64,000 nt of DNA from positions 1,302,001-1,366,000 of the forward strand of contig JAHWDD010000009.1 in assembly GCA_023897205.1 (NCBI GenBank), read 5' to 3'. Below the pieces are notes generated by a model. It was not told where the DNA came from, searched no databases, and saw only the letters and a program-made list of their open reading frames with translations. The DNA is from Exophiala sp. HKRS030. Its lineage: Eukaryota > Ascomycota > Eurotiomycetes > Chaetothyriales > Herpotrichiellaceae. The position numbers were made by a program, and so were the translations under genes. Shown here one piece after another: positions 53,873 to 64,000 of the stretch; position 1 is the first letter of the stretch; each line of letters begins with the position of its first letter.

Positions 53873-55126
53873 GAAGAGCGAATGTGGCCATCAATATTTT
53901 CTACAGTTACGTTGATGAGTCGTCTCATCAAACACGAGGCTCGACGATGATGGCGACGACGACGATGCCAATGTCACCACTGCCAGTCGTTCGACGGCAG
54001 AACTGGAAGCCATTTTCTAAGGGCCTGACCACTGCCTCGATGGCGTACGATTAAACGAGTGTCATAAAAACTTCCCTGGCCTATCTTATCATTGTCGCTT
54101 TCAATGAGCAACTCGTGCCGACGTATGGGGTAGTTCTCGTCATATACTTCGGCCAGCCTACTGTCATGATGCTCAGCATCCTCTCATCTGGATGTCAAGC
54201 CTTCCTCGTGCGGGATGGTGTGGTGGTCATGGCGTGTGGGAACCTCCGGACCAAACACGAGGCCGACTAGGATTCGGCCCTGTCCTCGCAGCCTTGAGCC
54301 CCTTGACCCCGGTCACAGCTTCCCCTCCTTTGCTACACACCATCACCACTCGAGATCACTTTTCCCGAGAATTCCGGCGCCAGCTGCCACCTTACTGGCT
54401 CGCAGAAATGCGACAGTCATTTAATGCCAAAACCTTTCGCTCCTTCTCGTCCATCGAACGGTCCAGCTCCAGCCTTGATACGATGCGGGGTGGTACCATC
54501 GATGAGCGTGACCACTCTCTCTGTGGCTGAACCATGTCAGCCATGCTGGCTCAAATTGAAAGGCATAATTTAGCGACGGTAAGGGAGGGAGATGAGATAT
54601 AATTCAAAAGCTGCGCACATGTTGAAATGTTTCTTGACGTGCCACTGAACAATTCAGGTCACTTGCATTGAGAGACGCGACTTAAGCCAGTGCTGTACTG
54701 CACAGTCCCGCGAATCATTTCAAACCAGATATCCAAAGACTCTGCTATTCTGGTCGCACTCCATCCTACCTCTGCCTCCCAATCTTCGACCACCGACGAA
54801 AGAGCGACCTCGCAGCAGGCCCAGCCGAGAGTGCGTTTCTTACTTCACGGTCTAGAGAAGATCTCGAACCCGGAGATACACGATCCTGTTTTCACCTGGT
54901 ACTTACCACGAGTACTCTAGTAGAAGCATAGTGGTCGTCAACTCTCCCGGACGCAGGACCCAGCCAGGTTCATTGCGACTTACCTTGTCCGACCATCGTC
55001 AAACGGAGTAAAACAATTCAAAGCTCCGTGCGACGACGAGGAGAAGATTTACCGAGAACGCATCACCGCCCCCGTGTCGAATTCCGGGTTTTGTTTCCGT
55101 ATCCCGTCCCCTTGAAACGTCCAAAC
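53873..55126. other. Intergenic, no gene seen
   Basis: This is 1.25 kb with short frames in overlapping phases (53560-54054, 54192-54530, 54690-54920) that have no recognisable similarity. Confidence 0.5.
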
Positions 55127-55573
55127 ATGTCTGGCGCATTCACCATGCCCCACGCCCTGACCGGCGGGGCGGGCTACAAGGCCAACGCGACGTACGACGA
55201 GTTCCTCCGCCGACACAGCGGCTTCTACCGCCGTCACAGCGCGGCCTCGAACGCCATGGAGGGCGACCGCCGGGCGTCCCAGGCCTCGCTCGACGCCAAC
55301 GCCTCGGCCGCGGCGCAGGCCGTGCAAAACGTCGCCGCCGACAACAGCCTGAACAACCGCCGCGGGTCCGTCACCGCCGCCGGGGGTGGCGCGGCCACGG
55401 CCAACGCGAGGAAGGGCAGCGTCGCCGTCGCCAGCGACGTCACGAGGAAAGACAGCATCTTTGGCCTCGAGCCCACGGGCGGGCCGAGGATGTCGGAAGA
55501 ACGGCGCCCTTCGACGTCCCTGGCCAGCGACCTGCTCCACAAGATCAAGGGGGACCGCAAGACTAGTCATTGA
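55127..55573 (+). CDS. Low-complexity conserved fungal protein, unknown function
   Basis: The frame gives 148 residues from ATG 55127 (the upstream ATG at 55028 would add 33 Arg-rich residues). The N-terminus has ALTGGAGYKANATYDEFLRRHSGFYRRHS, a patterned segment with repeated Arg-Arg-His-Ser. The rest is Ala/Ser/Arg-rich, with recurring Arg-(Arg/Lys)-x-Ser sites (RRASQAS, RRGSVTA, RKGSVAV, RKDSIFG, RRPSTS) that look like basophilic kinase targets such as PKA. It ends with LLHKIKGDRKTSH. Very high third-position GC supports coding. No function can be named. Confidence 0.7.
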   Translation: MSGAFTMPHALTGGAGYKANATYDEFLRRHSGFYRRHSAASNAMEGDRRASQASLDANASAAAQAVQNVAADNSLNNRRGSVTAAGGGAATANARKGSVAVASDVTRKDSIFGLEPTGGPRMSEERRPSTSLASDLLHKIKGDRKTSH

Positions 55574-55842
55574 CGGATCTGATCGGCCGTTTACGGAGTA
55601 AACGGACAAACAACGTGGGAAATGTCTTCCCGAGGAACGATGAGAGGGTAGTACTTGGTGTGTCTGTGGTGTTTTCTTTTGTTGGAGAAATGGTCGTTCC
55701 AGTACCGTCATTTACCTGTACCAAAGCACTCCGTATGGGTGGGTGTTTGAGTGGTTGTTGCCTCAATAGCCAGCCGTACCCCTCCGTATGATACTGAGAG
55801 GTAACTGATCTGTACCCTGGTAATACATTTTGAATTCGATCC

Positions 55843-55889
<47 letters not shown>

Positions 55890-56992
55890 GTTCTCCCGAC
55901 ACCCAAAATCATCAACATCGATGGGATCATGATTGAAACGCACAACCTACGGGCCAACACCAACTGGCAGGACTCGTGTCTCTCGACTCACGTACTCACG
56001 TGCTCGTCTACTTCCTACCTGACATATACTCGTCGGGAAGGTATCATTGTTTGTGTGTGAAAATGAGGCTGGGATTGGTTTTTCTTATTTCGTGGTCTTG
56101 GGACCATCCTGATTTGACCTGACCTGATTTGATTTGCTTTCTTTCTTTTTTTCCTTGTAAAATACACCGAAAAAAAAAGAGAAAAAAACAAAAAGAGTCA
56201 AGGGCGAATCAAGGTATATTACGAAGATGAAAACGCACATTATTCGTCGTCTGAGATGGATGGTGGTCGTCACTGTTGGTGAGACGCAACTCGACAATTT
56301 TTTCTTTCTCTCTTCTCTCTCTTTTCATCTCCCCAGATTTGGAAAAACAACAAGAAACGCATCCTTTCCACAACCCGACTCCTTTGCTTACAGTCATCTC
56401 GAATATTGGGGGCATCTTGAGAGCAGCGCCCCTCTCCCCTGCAACAAGCAGGGGGGAAAAGAAGGAAAAAACCCAATTATGCTCCGTCATAAAACTTTGC
56501 CCATCAATTCGACCACTCTTTCTTATGTCCGGGACCAAAACAAAAATCGAAAAAATGATGTACAAGGTGTGCATGTTGCTTTTGCGGTCGATTTCATTGC
56601 TTGCCACCTTGGTCGAATCGTTGTTTCTCTTTTGGTATGCATTCGTACACCATACGATGAATACCAATTTTTTCGTACTGTGCGCGACCAATATCCTGAC
56701 TTCCAATTGGAAATCAAAAAAACGTGGTGATCCGCCCATAAATCAGCCCTTTTCGCCAGCGCTGCTGAGAAATTGATGATGGAGATCTGTCGTTGTTGAT
56801 GTTTGGCGTCAAGACCGGCCTCCCGGAAGTGTTCACCCATTCCATAGATCCAAAGCATATGTCGTTGAACATTGTGCAAGGATCAGTGACATGGTTCTTG
56901 TCATGATTTTCAGTGATTACATGTGAGTCATTCGCGCCGCCCAAGGTGATGGGCCTAAACCAGGCGACATAGAAAGCTTTTGGTAGCCATGG
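55574..56992. other. Convergent 3' region with microsatellite
   Basis: This lies between the low-complexity protein gene and the G-alpha gene. Several purine/pyrimidine runs occur (56140-56200, 56300-56330). Frames of about 165 residues on both strands at 56209-56776 overlap each other and lack any family signal. Confidence 0.5.
55844..55886 (+). repeat. (TC)21 microsatellite
   Basis: About 21 perfect TC units lie some 270 nt after the stop of the gene ending at 55573. It yields false Glu-Arg repeat frames on the other strand. Confidence 0.95.
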
Positions 56993-58124
56993 CTACAAAA
57001 CAAGTCGCTGAAGGTTCTTCTGGATCAAGATATCCTGCACGTCTTCCATAGTGGCCTTTAGTAGGTTGGTATCGGTGGCGTTGGTGAAGTGGATGTAGAT
57101 TTCTCGATCACTGTTTTTGTTGATTGACCTGAAGCGGTTGGCAAAGAATTGTTTGGATGCTTCTTCATCGCCATCTTTTCCAGTATAGTCTGGGAAATGG
57201 GTCGAGAGCGGCGAAACAGGCAACTTTTCGCGGAAAAGATCGATCTTGTTGAGAAATAAAATGATTGGCTTGTCTTTGAACCACTCGCCGTTAACCAGGG
57301 ATTCGAACAGCATCAGAGCTTCATGCATCTGATTGGCATTCACATCTTCCACCAGACATTGATCATATCCAGACAGAGCTGCCATGAAAAGCAAGCACTG
57401 AACGCCATCAAAACAATGGATCCATTTCTTACGTTCTGATCTTTGACCTCCGACGTCCATCATTCGGAAGGTCAGTTCGCGAAGCTCGAAGACAGTTTCG
57501 GTGATGCCCGTGGTACGAAGTCGTGCATGCAACATGTCCTGGTCGTTGGGTGTCCAATCTGGTTCGAACATTCGATCAATATTCTGGAAATAGAAATTGA
57601 GGTTATCATGCAGGGCGAACTCGTGGCCTTTGGCAACGGCCTTTTGTACTCCTGCATCTTTCCACAGAGTCACCATTGCTTCCTTGACTCTCTTGTCCCG
57701 GAATGCTTCGTGAGCATCGACGTCGGAATTGATACTCTCGAGAAATTCGGCCTGGGCTTCATTGGCTTCGTCTTCGAAATCGATCTTTTCATCCTGCATG
57801 ATTTCATACAAGACACGAAATGCAACGACAACATTAGAGTAAATGACCGCTCGCACTTGGACTCTTTCATCTTCTTGGAAACCGTTCGAGTGGATTATGC
57901 GCATCTGTTTGATGATTGTTGATTTGCCGGACTCACCAGCTCCTATGTATATAGTCAATATCGTTCCCACCCAGCCTGCGCCTGTTGTGAATCATACCTA
58001 ACAATAAGATTTTGACCGTGCGAGTTTCCGTCTTCCGGTCATGGCGCAGTTGACGTTCAATCCGGGCATTTCGCTGTGACGCTTCTTTTTCCCGAGGGTC
58101 GATCTTCGACCCGGTGCACCCCAT
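56993..58124 (-). CDS. Heterotrimeric G-protein alpha subunit
   Basis: Two exons, 57998-58124 and 56993-57942, joined within the P-loop codon; 358 residues. Gly2 and Cys3 (MGCTGSK) are sites for myristoylation and palmitoylation, giving plasma-membrane attachment. GTPase motifs: P-loop GAGESGKST at 43-51, switch I RTTGITE, switch II DVGGQRSERKKW, NKIDLF, and TNATDT for guanine. The C-terminus ends NLQRLVL and has no Cys at -4, so it is not the pertussis-toxin-sensitive group I (FadA/Gna-1). The start resembles the GanA/Gna-2 group, which is my best but uncertain placement. It could couple to the CFEM receptor class, also present in this window. ATG 58148 upstream would destroy the Gly2 signal and was rejected. 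Confidence 0.95.
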
Positions 58125-61100
58125 CTTTTGAGCTGCGACAGCAGACACCCAGAAACAGGTGCACTCAGGGTATGACTGTAGAGGTAGGATTCAATGTCCA
58201 ACGCAAGACTATTGTATTTAGTCTTCTCTCATGTTCACTCAAGAAGCGCCAGGGGTTGTTTGCAAATGGTCGGAGATGGGGCCAGGTGAAGACCGACAGT
58301 CGATTCGCGTCGCTCGAAAAAGAGCAAGGAAGGAGACCGCTGGAGATTGCTCATTAGCAAACCGTCGAGAAGCTGGGAATTGAGATGAACCTGTGGTGGA
58401 AGCACACCCTGTCTCCGAATTTCAGAGATACAACTGGGGGGTGCTCGTCGACGTCTCGATGGTCTGGAAGGATAGCTCGATAGAGGCAACAAGGCAAGGA
58501 GTTGCGGTGGTCAGGGTCGGAAAAGAGAGAATGCTGGGATGGAGAACTGCGGTGGAATGGTAGTAGTCGTTACTCCCAGTGATTGACACAAGGTCAAGCT
58601 ATGAATGGCTCGGGGAAGAGCAGGACCCAGTGGCTCTGGGAGGTGGTGGTAAGAGCCGTCAAAGTGAGATGGAGAGAAGGGGTAGCTTGATTGACAGGAA
58701 TGGGAGCCCTAGCGGAGTTTGGTACGGTCTATCTAGGTACTTGCAGAGCCTAAAGAGCCTCCTAAGGGCCCTAAAAGGACAGCTAGTAGGGGACAACCAC
58801 GCGCCGGCGGCGCACAGGGATCGACACCCATCTCCGCAGCTGGACATTGTGATTTCTCTTATTCGGTGCGGGTAGAAAGGGGATGGACGAAGGAGGTGTC
58901 GATGGCCTTGTCAAAGAAGGTTGTGTCTTTGTCTGTGTTCTATGATGCTGTTGTCATACATTGGCCTCTACCGAATACAATACCCAACCCCAGTTCTGTG
59001 TAACTCATGCCATTGTGCTCACCATCGCAGCCAAACCACGCTAGACCATTACGGGGCCTAGCGTAGGACAAGATTGCACGTGTTATGCCCATGTGTTTCC
59101 CATTTCTCCTTTTCCTCCTTGTGCAACGTTACCCCGTCGTCTTCCATGATTGCAGTACCTGGACAGGTCGCTACGTTCTTCGTTATTGCTAGTAGCGAGT
59201 GTGTTAGGGTTGCAGAGCTCAGAAACGCCGGTGTCTCGTCATCGACCTCTTGTTACGAAATCATCCATGTTGCATCAAGTGTGAACTGCCTGCGGATACC
59301 TACCTCCACCAGCACAGGTCTTCTAGAAGGCCTGGTTCATTCACCATACCCCATACTCAGTACCTACAGTACGGATACAATCATTGTACCCTGGCTAGGT
59401 GATGTTTTATTCTGGAACACAGAGAGAGATTGTTCTTTGTGGCGTTCATCGTCGCCTTCTGGGCCGGTCCGTGATCAAGGCGATAGGCGATTGGCGCGAT
59501 CCCTTGAAACAAATCGCTAATCATTGTTGCCCTTTCGCCCCCACCAACTGGGAAGTGATGAGATTCACGACACCTGCAAAACGTGTCGGCCCCGACATTA
59601 CTTGATTCACCATATATGGATATCCCGTAGGATGATCACGTACCAGACCCTGGCCCCTGAGGTTATCCCTGCTGAATCAAGAGCTAAACAGCTACGATAT
59701 GCAGATTCTTGTCACCGCGTGGCGCTTGGACCCATCAATTGTATCAATTGCCGAGAGGTGCCAAACATCTTTCCTCTATACAGATCCCACCGTTGGCCTG
59801 CAGAAGACATGCCAAACATCTCGTGATGGCCTTACAGTCCCGCAGGTAAGTTCTCAAAGATCGTCAATGACCCATTGGCAAGGGTATTTTGGGTTGCTTC
59901 ATGACACGAATACACAAATGCACATGGCAAATCGCTCGAAACATGTCTCTCTCAAGCGCAATCAGATGGTTAACGCCCACTTGTTCAAATTCAACGACAA
60001 GGACGGCCGTAATCTTGTGTTGCATAGGATGTCATCGAGTGTATCGGAGTTATTAACGGATCTTTACCTTCCATTATCGAGACTGGTGCGCACTGCGGTA
60101 GGTCCCCCACGATTGTGTTATATCGAGTGTACACACTTGGCAAATGAGATGCGTTTGCAGAAGTGGACGAATCCTCCGCCAGTCATTTTACGGTTGACAT
60201 ATCGACGCTTTGTAGATTGCAAAAGACTGGACAAGGTACAAGAACCAACCTTGGTTCGATTCTAGAAGTACGGGACTGGTTTCCACATGATGTCAAAATC
60301 TTCAACAGATGCTCGAAGTTCTCGAAGTTTGAGGCGTCCACTCAGATCTATAACACTAGTCTTATTCAACAACCAGGATTGCCGACGAGCTCTAGCCTAC
60401 CGACAACCATCATGTCAATCAAGCTCTGTTTCGTGGTGAGAGAGGGCAGCCGTTCGGAGAATCTACGGGTCCATGTTCATGACCTTGCTCTCGTCCAAAT
60501 CCAGCGCCGAATGCAATACCGAGTCGGTGAGAACCCTCGAATGTGAGTGGAATTCGAGACATAAGCAAGCCTGAGCTGAGGAAGAGATCCGTCGCTTTTT
60601 GTGCCACGGATCGATTCCGGCACACGACCATGCCCTCCACATCCAATTGTCAGTCTCGATTGACTCATCAGCCACGCTTGTAATGTACCTGCAGACACCA
60701 TTACGCAGATATTAGGTAAGGACGACCCCTCAAGATGTTTCCCTGCTACCTTACCAGATGCCGTAGTTATCAAATGCTACTTGGAGTTAGTCGGGCCTCT
60801 GAACATCGCTAGCGCTCTCCGCCACGGACAGGAACTGCGGCTGTCGAACGCTTTCATGCGTTCCGAGTGTCAAAGCTCAGAACGAAGTATTACAGGTTGG
60901 GATTCGTTGCCCTTTCCGTTCCTTCGTGTACATCAGATGCGATATCTTGATTGAACGGAAGATACTATTGCATTGGGAAGAGCCAGACGGCCATTACCCG
61001 TTCTCTGCAAAGCCGGAACATGCTCAAACACTTTATGGACTCGGCAATGTTGCACCTGAATGAGTCATTCAGACAAGAAGTTATTTTTCTAGAAACGAAG

Positions 61101-63293
61101 CCCACACTATTCCTGCCCAGGGCTGAACCGGTGAGAATCAGGGTCGTGTGGGGGAACGGTTTGACAGGCGGAAAAGGAATCCCCAAGGTCTCTACGCATT
61201 CTACTCTGTACTTTCACATGTTGACCCAGTCTTTTGGATGATGATGATGATGGTGATCGTCTCCTGTCTACCACTTACAAGTATCAGTGGAACGCCCTGC
61301 CAACACATCACGACGTAACGCGTAAGGCGAACCATGAGGCTAGATAAGTGCTCGCCTCAGCACGATCCGATCCAAAACGACGTTTCACCCAAAAGCCCGA
61401 GGTGCAGCTTGCAGGGCGCCGGCAACGCACTACTACCATAGAAGTATCCCGGATATCTGTTGGGTAGTGTTTCGAGTCAATAGACACGAGTAAGAAAAAG
61501 AGTAGTAGGAGTCCCGCTAAGTAACTGCCCTTCTGGGAGAACACAGGGCCTCGCCGACCAGCATTCGCACGAAGCACGAAGCACGAAGCATCCTAGACTA
61601 TCACCATCACTTTTCATTAGCTAGAAGGGAAGTTCTATCGAAACGCTTACTGCAAAAGGAACGTGTCTTGCTTGGCACGTCTTTGGATCGACTTCTCAGC
61701 CTCTTCATGACTGGGCTACAGAGCAGACACATGACTATCGAACGGCCGTACACAAAGGTCTCGGGCGCCAGAGACGCATGTCGCCCACGGTGCTCGCCCA
61801 TTGGATCTGAGCCGTATTACATTGCTTCCAGGATCCTGAGGATGGCACAAAGAGCAAATCACGTCTAAGTATACCCATTACTGTATGGGTGCAAGCGGGC
61901 TACGAACGAGACACCCTGTCACACCGCGGAGGCACGGGTTGGAATGTCGATGGACCACACCTTCATCATTGTACCAACAACATGCCTGGTCGACTCACAG
62001 CACTAAAAAACGCCACAAACTGCCGCATGAGGAAAGTGTCCGGGATGTGAAGACAGTTTATCGCAACTGACCACTCGGCACCGAGCACACGGGGGTCTTT
62101 GATGGATCCCAGGTGCATCTCGCGAGACGATAGTGTTGCCAAGGCGTATCGGTCAGCAGAAATTGTATTACATGATCAAGGCACGATCCCCTGGTCACCA
62201 TGTTGTAAATGAGGTGGGACGCCTTTCCGCGTGGGTTGTGCTAAGTTCTGTGCAACCAAGGGCCGTGGGATTGACCCTTCGCCCCTCTCTCCGGATCTTC
62301 GTACGAGGGCTCGCATATTTGTCGAGAGTTCTCAACGGTCAAGTTGATTATCTTGCGGGGGATCTGTCACCAGGCACATCTCCCAAGAGATACTTCCCTT
62401 GAGACACTTCACTCAGCAAGCCGGACGTTGGACTCTTTTAGTGATGGTGGCAGCCGGCGGTTGTCCGAGGTTGAGCTTGAGCTAAAGAGCGATCGATCTG
62501 TGCGTAGTCCCATACAGGGTTAGGGCAGCTTCCTGGTCAGGAAACTGCAGTCCCCTCTGCGGTTTCTCAGGATTTCTTCCCTCCTGAGAGGTTCCGAGCC
62601 TCGACAACTTGCATCACCAATCAGTCACCAATCTTGATCCGTGTCATGCAGTGGCCCCGCGTTGAGAATACGGGATGTTCGAGCATTACCTTGCCAGACG
62701 CGGCCCGGATAGGTCCCAAAGTCTTACAGTGATGCTCGTTCATTCGCAAAGTCTTTCCCCGGCACCTGTCTCTTTCCGGTGGTCCCTCCGGGTCTTCTGG
62801 TGCTGACTCTAGGTAGGGCCAGTGCTTCTACCTTTCCAACTAGAGGCTCGAAGCTTGCTGATTGACGTGCCAGCCGTAGAATGCGCCAATCGGACAGGCA
62901 ATTCCGACTGCCCTACACAGTTTGGTGCGAGGCTTTTCCAACGTGGAACCTGAGCGGTCCCTTCATTTTCCCGTCGGTCAACAATCCTTGCGCCCGCAAC
63001 GGCCGACATCTGCAACCCTTGGAGCCTTGGTGGTGACGGCTGTGACAATGGCAGAACAATAAACCCCGTCCTGAATGCTAGCGTTGGCAGATCCAGGGTA
63101 GCCTCACGAAGCTACTCGTAGGGTAGATAATCTCTTACCATCTTGAGATTTGCCCCGGGAATCTGACTCTGCTGAAATACTCTACGCATTCCTGTCCACT
63201 CTGACTTACTCGACGCTTACTCAACTCACCAGATCTCACAGCCTTGGACCTGATTTCAAGATATAAAGACATTGAGCGCCGTCACATTCTTGA
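58125..63293. other. 5.2-kb region without supportable gene
   Basis: This lies upstream of the G-alpha gene and upstream of the bZIP gene. Only short, overlapping frames occur (for example 59699-60265, 60163-60546), none with domain motifs, consistent splice sites or coding-like composition. A GCACGAA triplet repeat lies at 61568-61588 and an ATG/GAT run near 61237. The simplest reading is a very long bZIP promoter plus non-coding or decayed sequence. Confidence 0.4.
63262..63267 (+). promoter_or_regulatory. TATA box near the bZIP gene start
   Basis: TATAAA lies 27 nt before the ATG at 63294 and 57 nt before the ATG at 63324. If it is the working TATA box, translation would start at 63324. 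Confidence 0.3.
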
Positions 63294-64000
63294 ATGACGT
63301 CGCTGTACAACACAGACATCAACATGGACTTTGGCTTTGCTAGCTCACCGTCGCAATCGCCGAATCAATCAATTTTTACAGCCGGACAGTATTTCGATAG
63401 TACCTCTGAGGGCTCTAGTCCCAACTCGCCACTCGTAAGTAGCTTCCTGTGGCCGTCGACTCGAACTTGCCATTGATTCACGTATTCCAGCAAATGAGTC
63501 AGATGATGTTCAACTCTGCTTCTATGCAGTATGACATGTTTCAGTACCCAGCATCATCGAATTACTATTCGACCACACAAACAACTCAAATGCCTGTTGA
63601 TTACAGCAACTCAGATTCCCTGGACCAGAACGAGCGACGGCGAAGACGCAGAGGAAGTACGTCGGCTCCGGCGAAGGAAAAGGACACCATTCCAAACATG
63701 CACTTGGTTGGTTGGCCTTGTACGCATCATGACAAATTCATCCTTACTGACTACTTTCACAGAGAAGACGTGCTCAAAATCGAGCATCCCAAAGAGCGTT
63801 CAGAGAACGCAAGGAGAAGCACGTCAAAGGTCTAGAACAACAGCTGGAAGATCTCCATGAGAAGCACCAAGATCTACTCCAGTCGTATACCCGGCAAGCC
63901 GACGAAGTGAGCCGCCTGACTGGCCGCATCTCGCAGCTGAACGCCGAGCTCAACACACTCCGCTCGTGTCAGGATCAGTCCTTCAGCGACATGTTGATGC
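63294..64000 (+). CDS. Yap/Pap1-type bZIP transcription factor (N-terminal part, runs off the window)
   Basis: Exons seen: 63294-63434, 63491-63706 and 63763 to beyond 64000; in phase. The N-terminal part is Ser/Gln/Tyr-rich. After a basic RRRRRRGSTS stretch and the KEKDTIPNMHL segment, exon 3 opens with the basic region RRRAQNRASQRAFRERKEKH, whose NxxSQxxFR signature is typical of fungal Yap1/Pap1 factors. It continues into a leucine-zipper-like helix (LEQQLEDLHEKHQDLLQ). The intron before exon 3 uses an unusual GTTGGT donor. ATG 63294 has T at -3; ATG 63324 has A at -3 and may be the real start. The C-terminal part, with any redox-sensing Cys-rich domain, is outside the window. Confidence 0.9.

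Noticed and set aside
55708..55963. Frames with Glu-Arg repeats on the minus strand
   Set aside because: Direct product of the (TC)21 microsatellite.
56209..56776. Overlapping frames of 166-176 codons on both strands
   Set aside because: They overlap each other, sit in purine/pyrimidine-biased DNA 3' of the G-alpha gene, and have no family likeness or suitable start context.
60249..60262. GGTTCGATTCT, resembling a tRNA B box
   Set aside because: The flanking bases do not form a T-stem or acceptor stem, and no A box is found at a suitable distance, so no tRNA is called.

Overview
The window looks like nuclear DNA of a filamentous ascomycete (Pezizomycotina). The evidence is short introns of about 45-100 nt with GT..AG ends and CTAAC/CTGAC-like branch sites, roughly 50% GC, compact mixed-strand genes, and typical mould families: a CFEM-GPCR (Pth11 type), Zn2Cys6 and fungal-specific transcription factors, a desaturase fused to cytochrome b5, a hybrid histidine kinase and a Yap-type bZIP. 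The gene set would fit Eurotiomycetes or a relative, but no order can be fixed from sequence reading alone. I see no rRNA, tRNA, CRISPR array or intact transposon. I support 28 protein genes; exon models were built by hand, and reading phase was checked across every junction given.

Layout. 0.9-7.8 kb: a small conserved unknown protein, a PAS hybrid histidine kinase and a small SET-domain protein. 9.5-16.2 kb: a CFEM-GPCR (8 exons), an MDR reductase and an M13 (neprilysin-like) metallopeptidase (6 exons). 16.7-23.3 kb: housekeeping genes for a TANGO2/NRDE protein, acyl-CoA-binding protein, a CHIP-like U-box co-chaperone and the Ole1-type delta-9 desaturase. 24.5-28.8 kb: a small membrane protein, a secreted histidine-phosphatase with an unusual active-site motif, and a coiled-coil protein.

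29.5-40.9 kb is the most system-like part. A Zn2Cys6 regulator (7 exons) and an FMN-dependent 2-hydroxyacid oxidase/dehydrogenase lie in tandem. The oxidase is divergent from a Dal5-type MFS transporter, which converges on an MDR reductase, which is in turn divergent from an acetoacetyl-CoA synthetase. Regulator, importer, two redox enzymes and an acid:CoA ligase together suggest a small catabolic cluster for an organic or hydroxy acid. The oxidase/transporter promoter carries a perfect 19-bp inverted repeat and a run of CGG triplets.

41-52 kb: a Dabb stress-barrel protein, mitoribosomal mS38/Cox24, V-ATPase subunit c with a 13-nt micro-exon, a tiny PPxY membrane protein (possible Rsp5/Nedd4 adaptor), a glutathione peroxidase with two candidate starts, and an Hsp31/DJ-1 glyoxalase. 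52-58 kb: a fungal-specific transcription-factor-like protein, a low-complexity protein and a G-alpha subunit. 58.1-63.3 kb holds no gene I can support. The window ends inside a Yap/Pap1-type bZIP gene.
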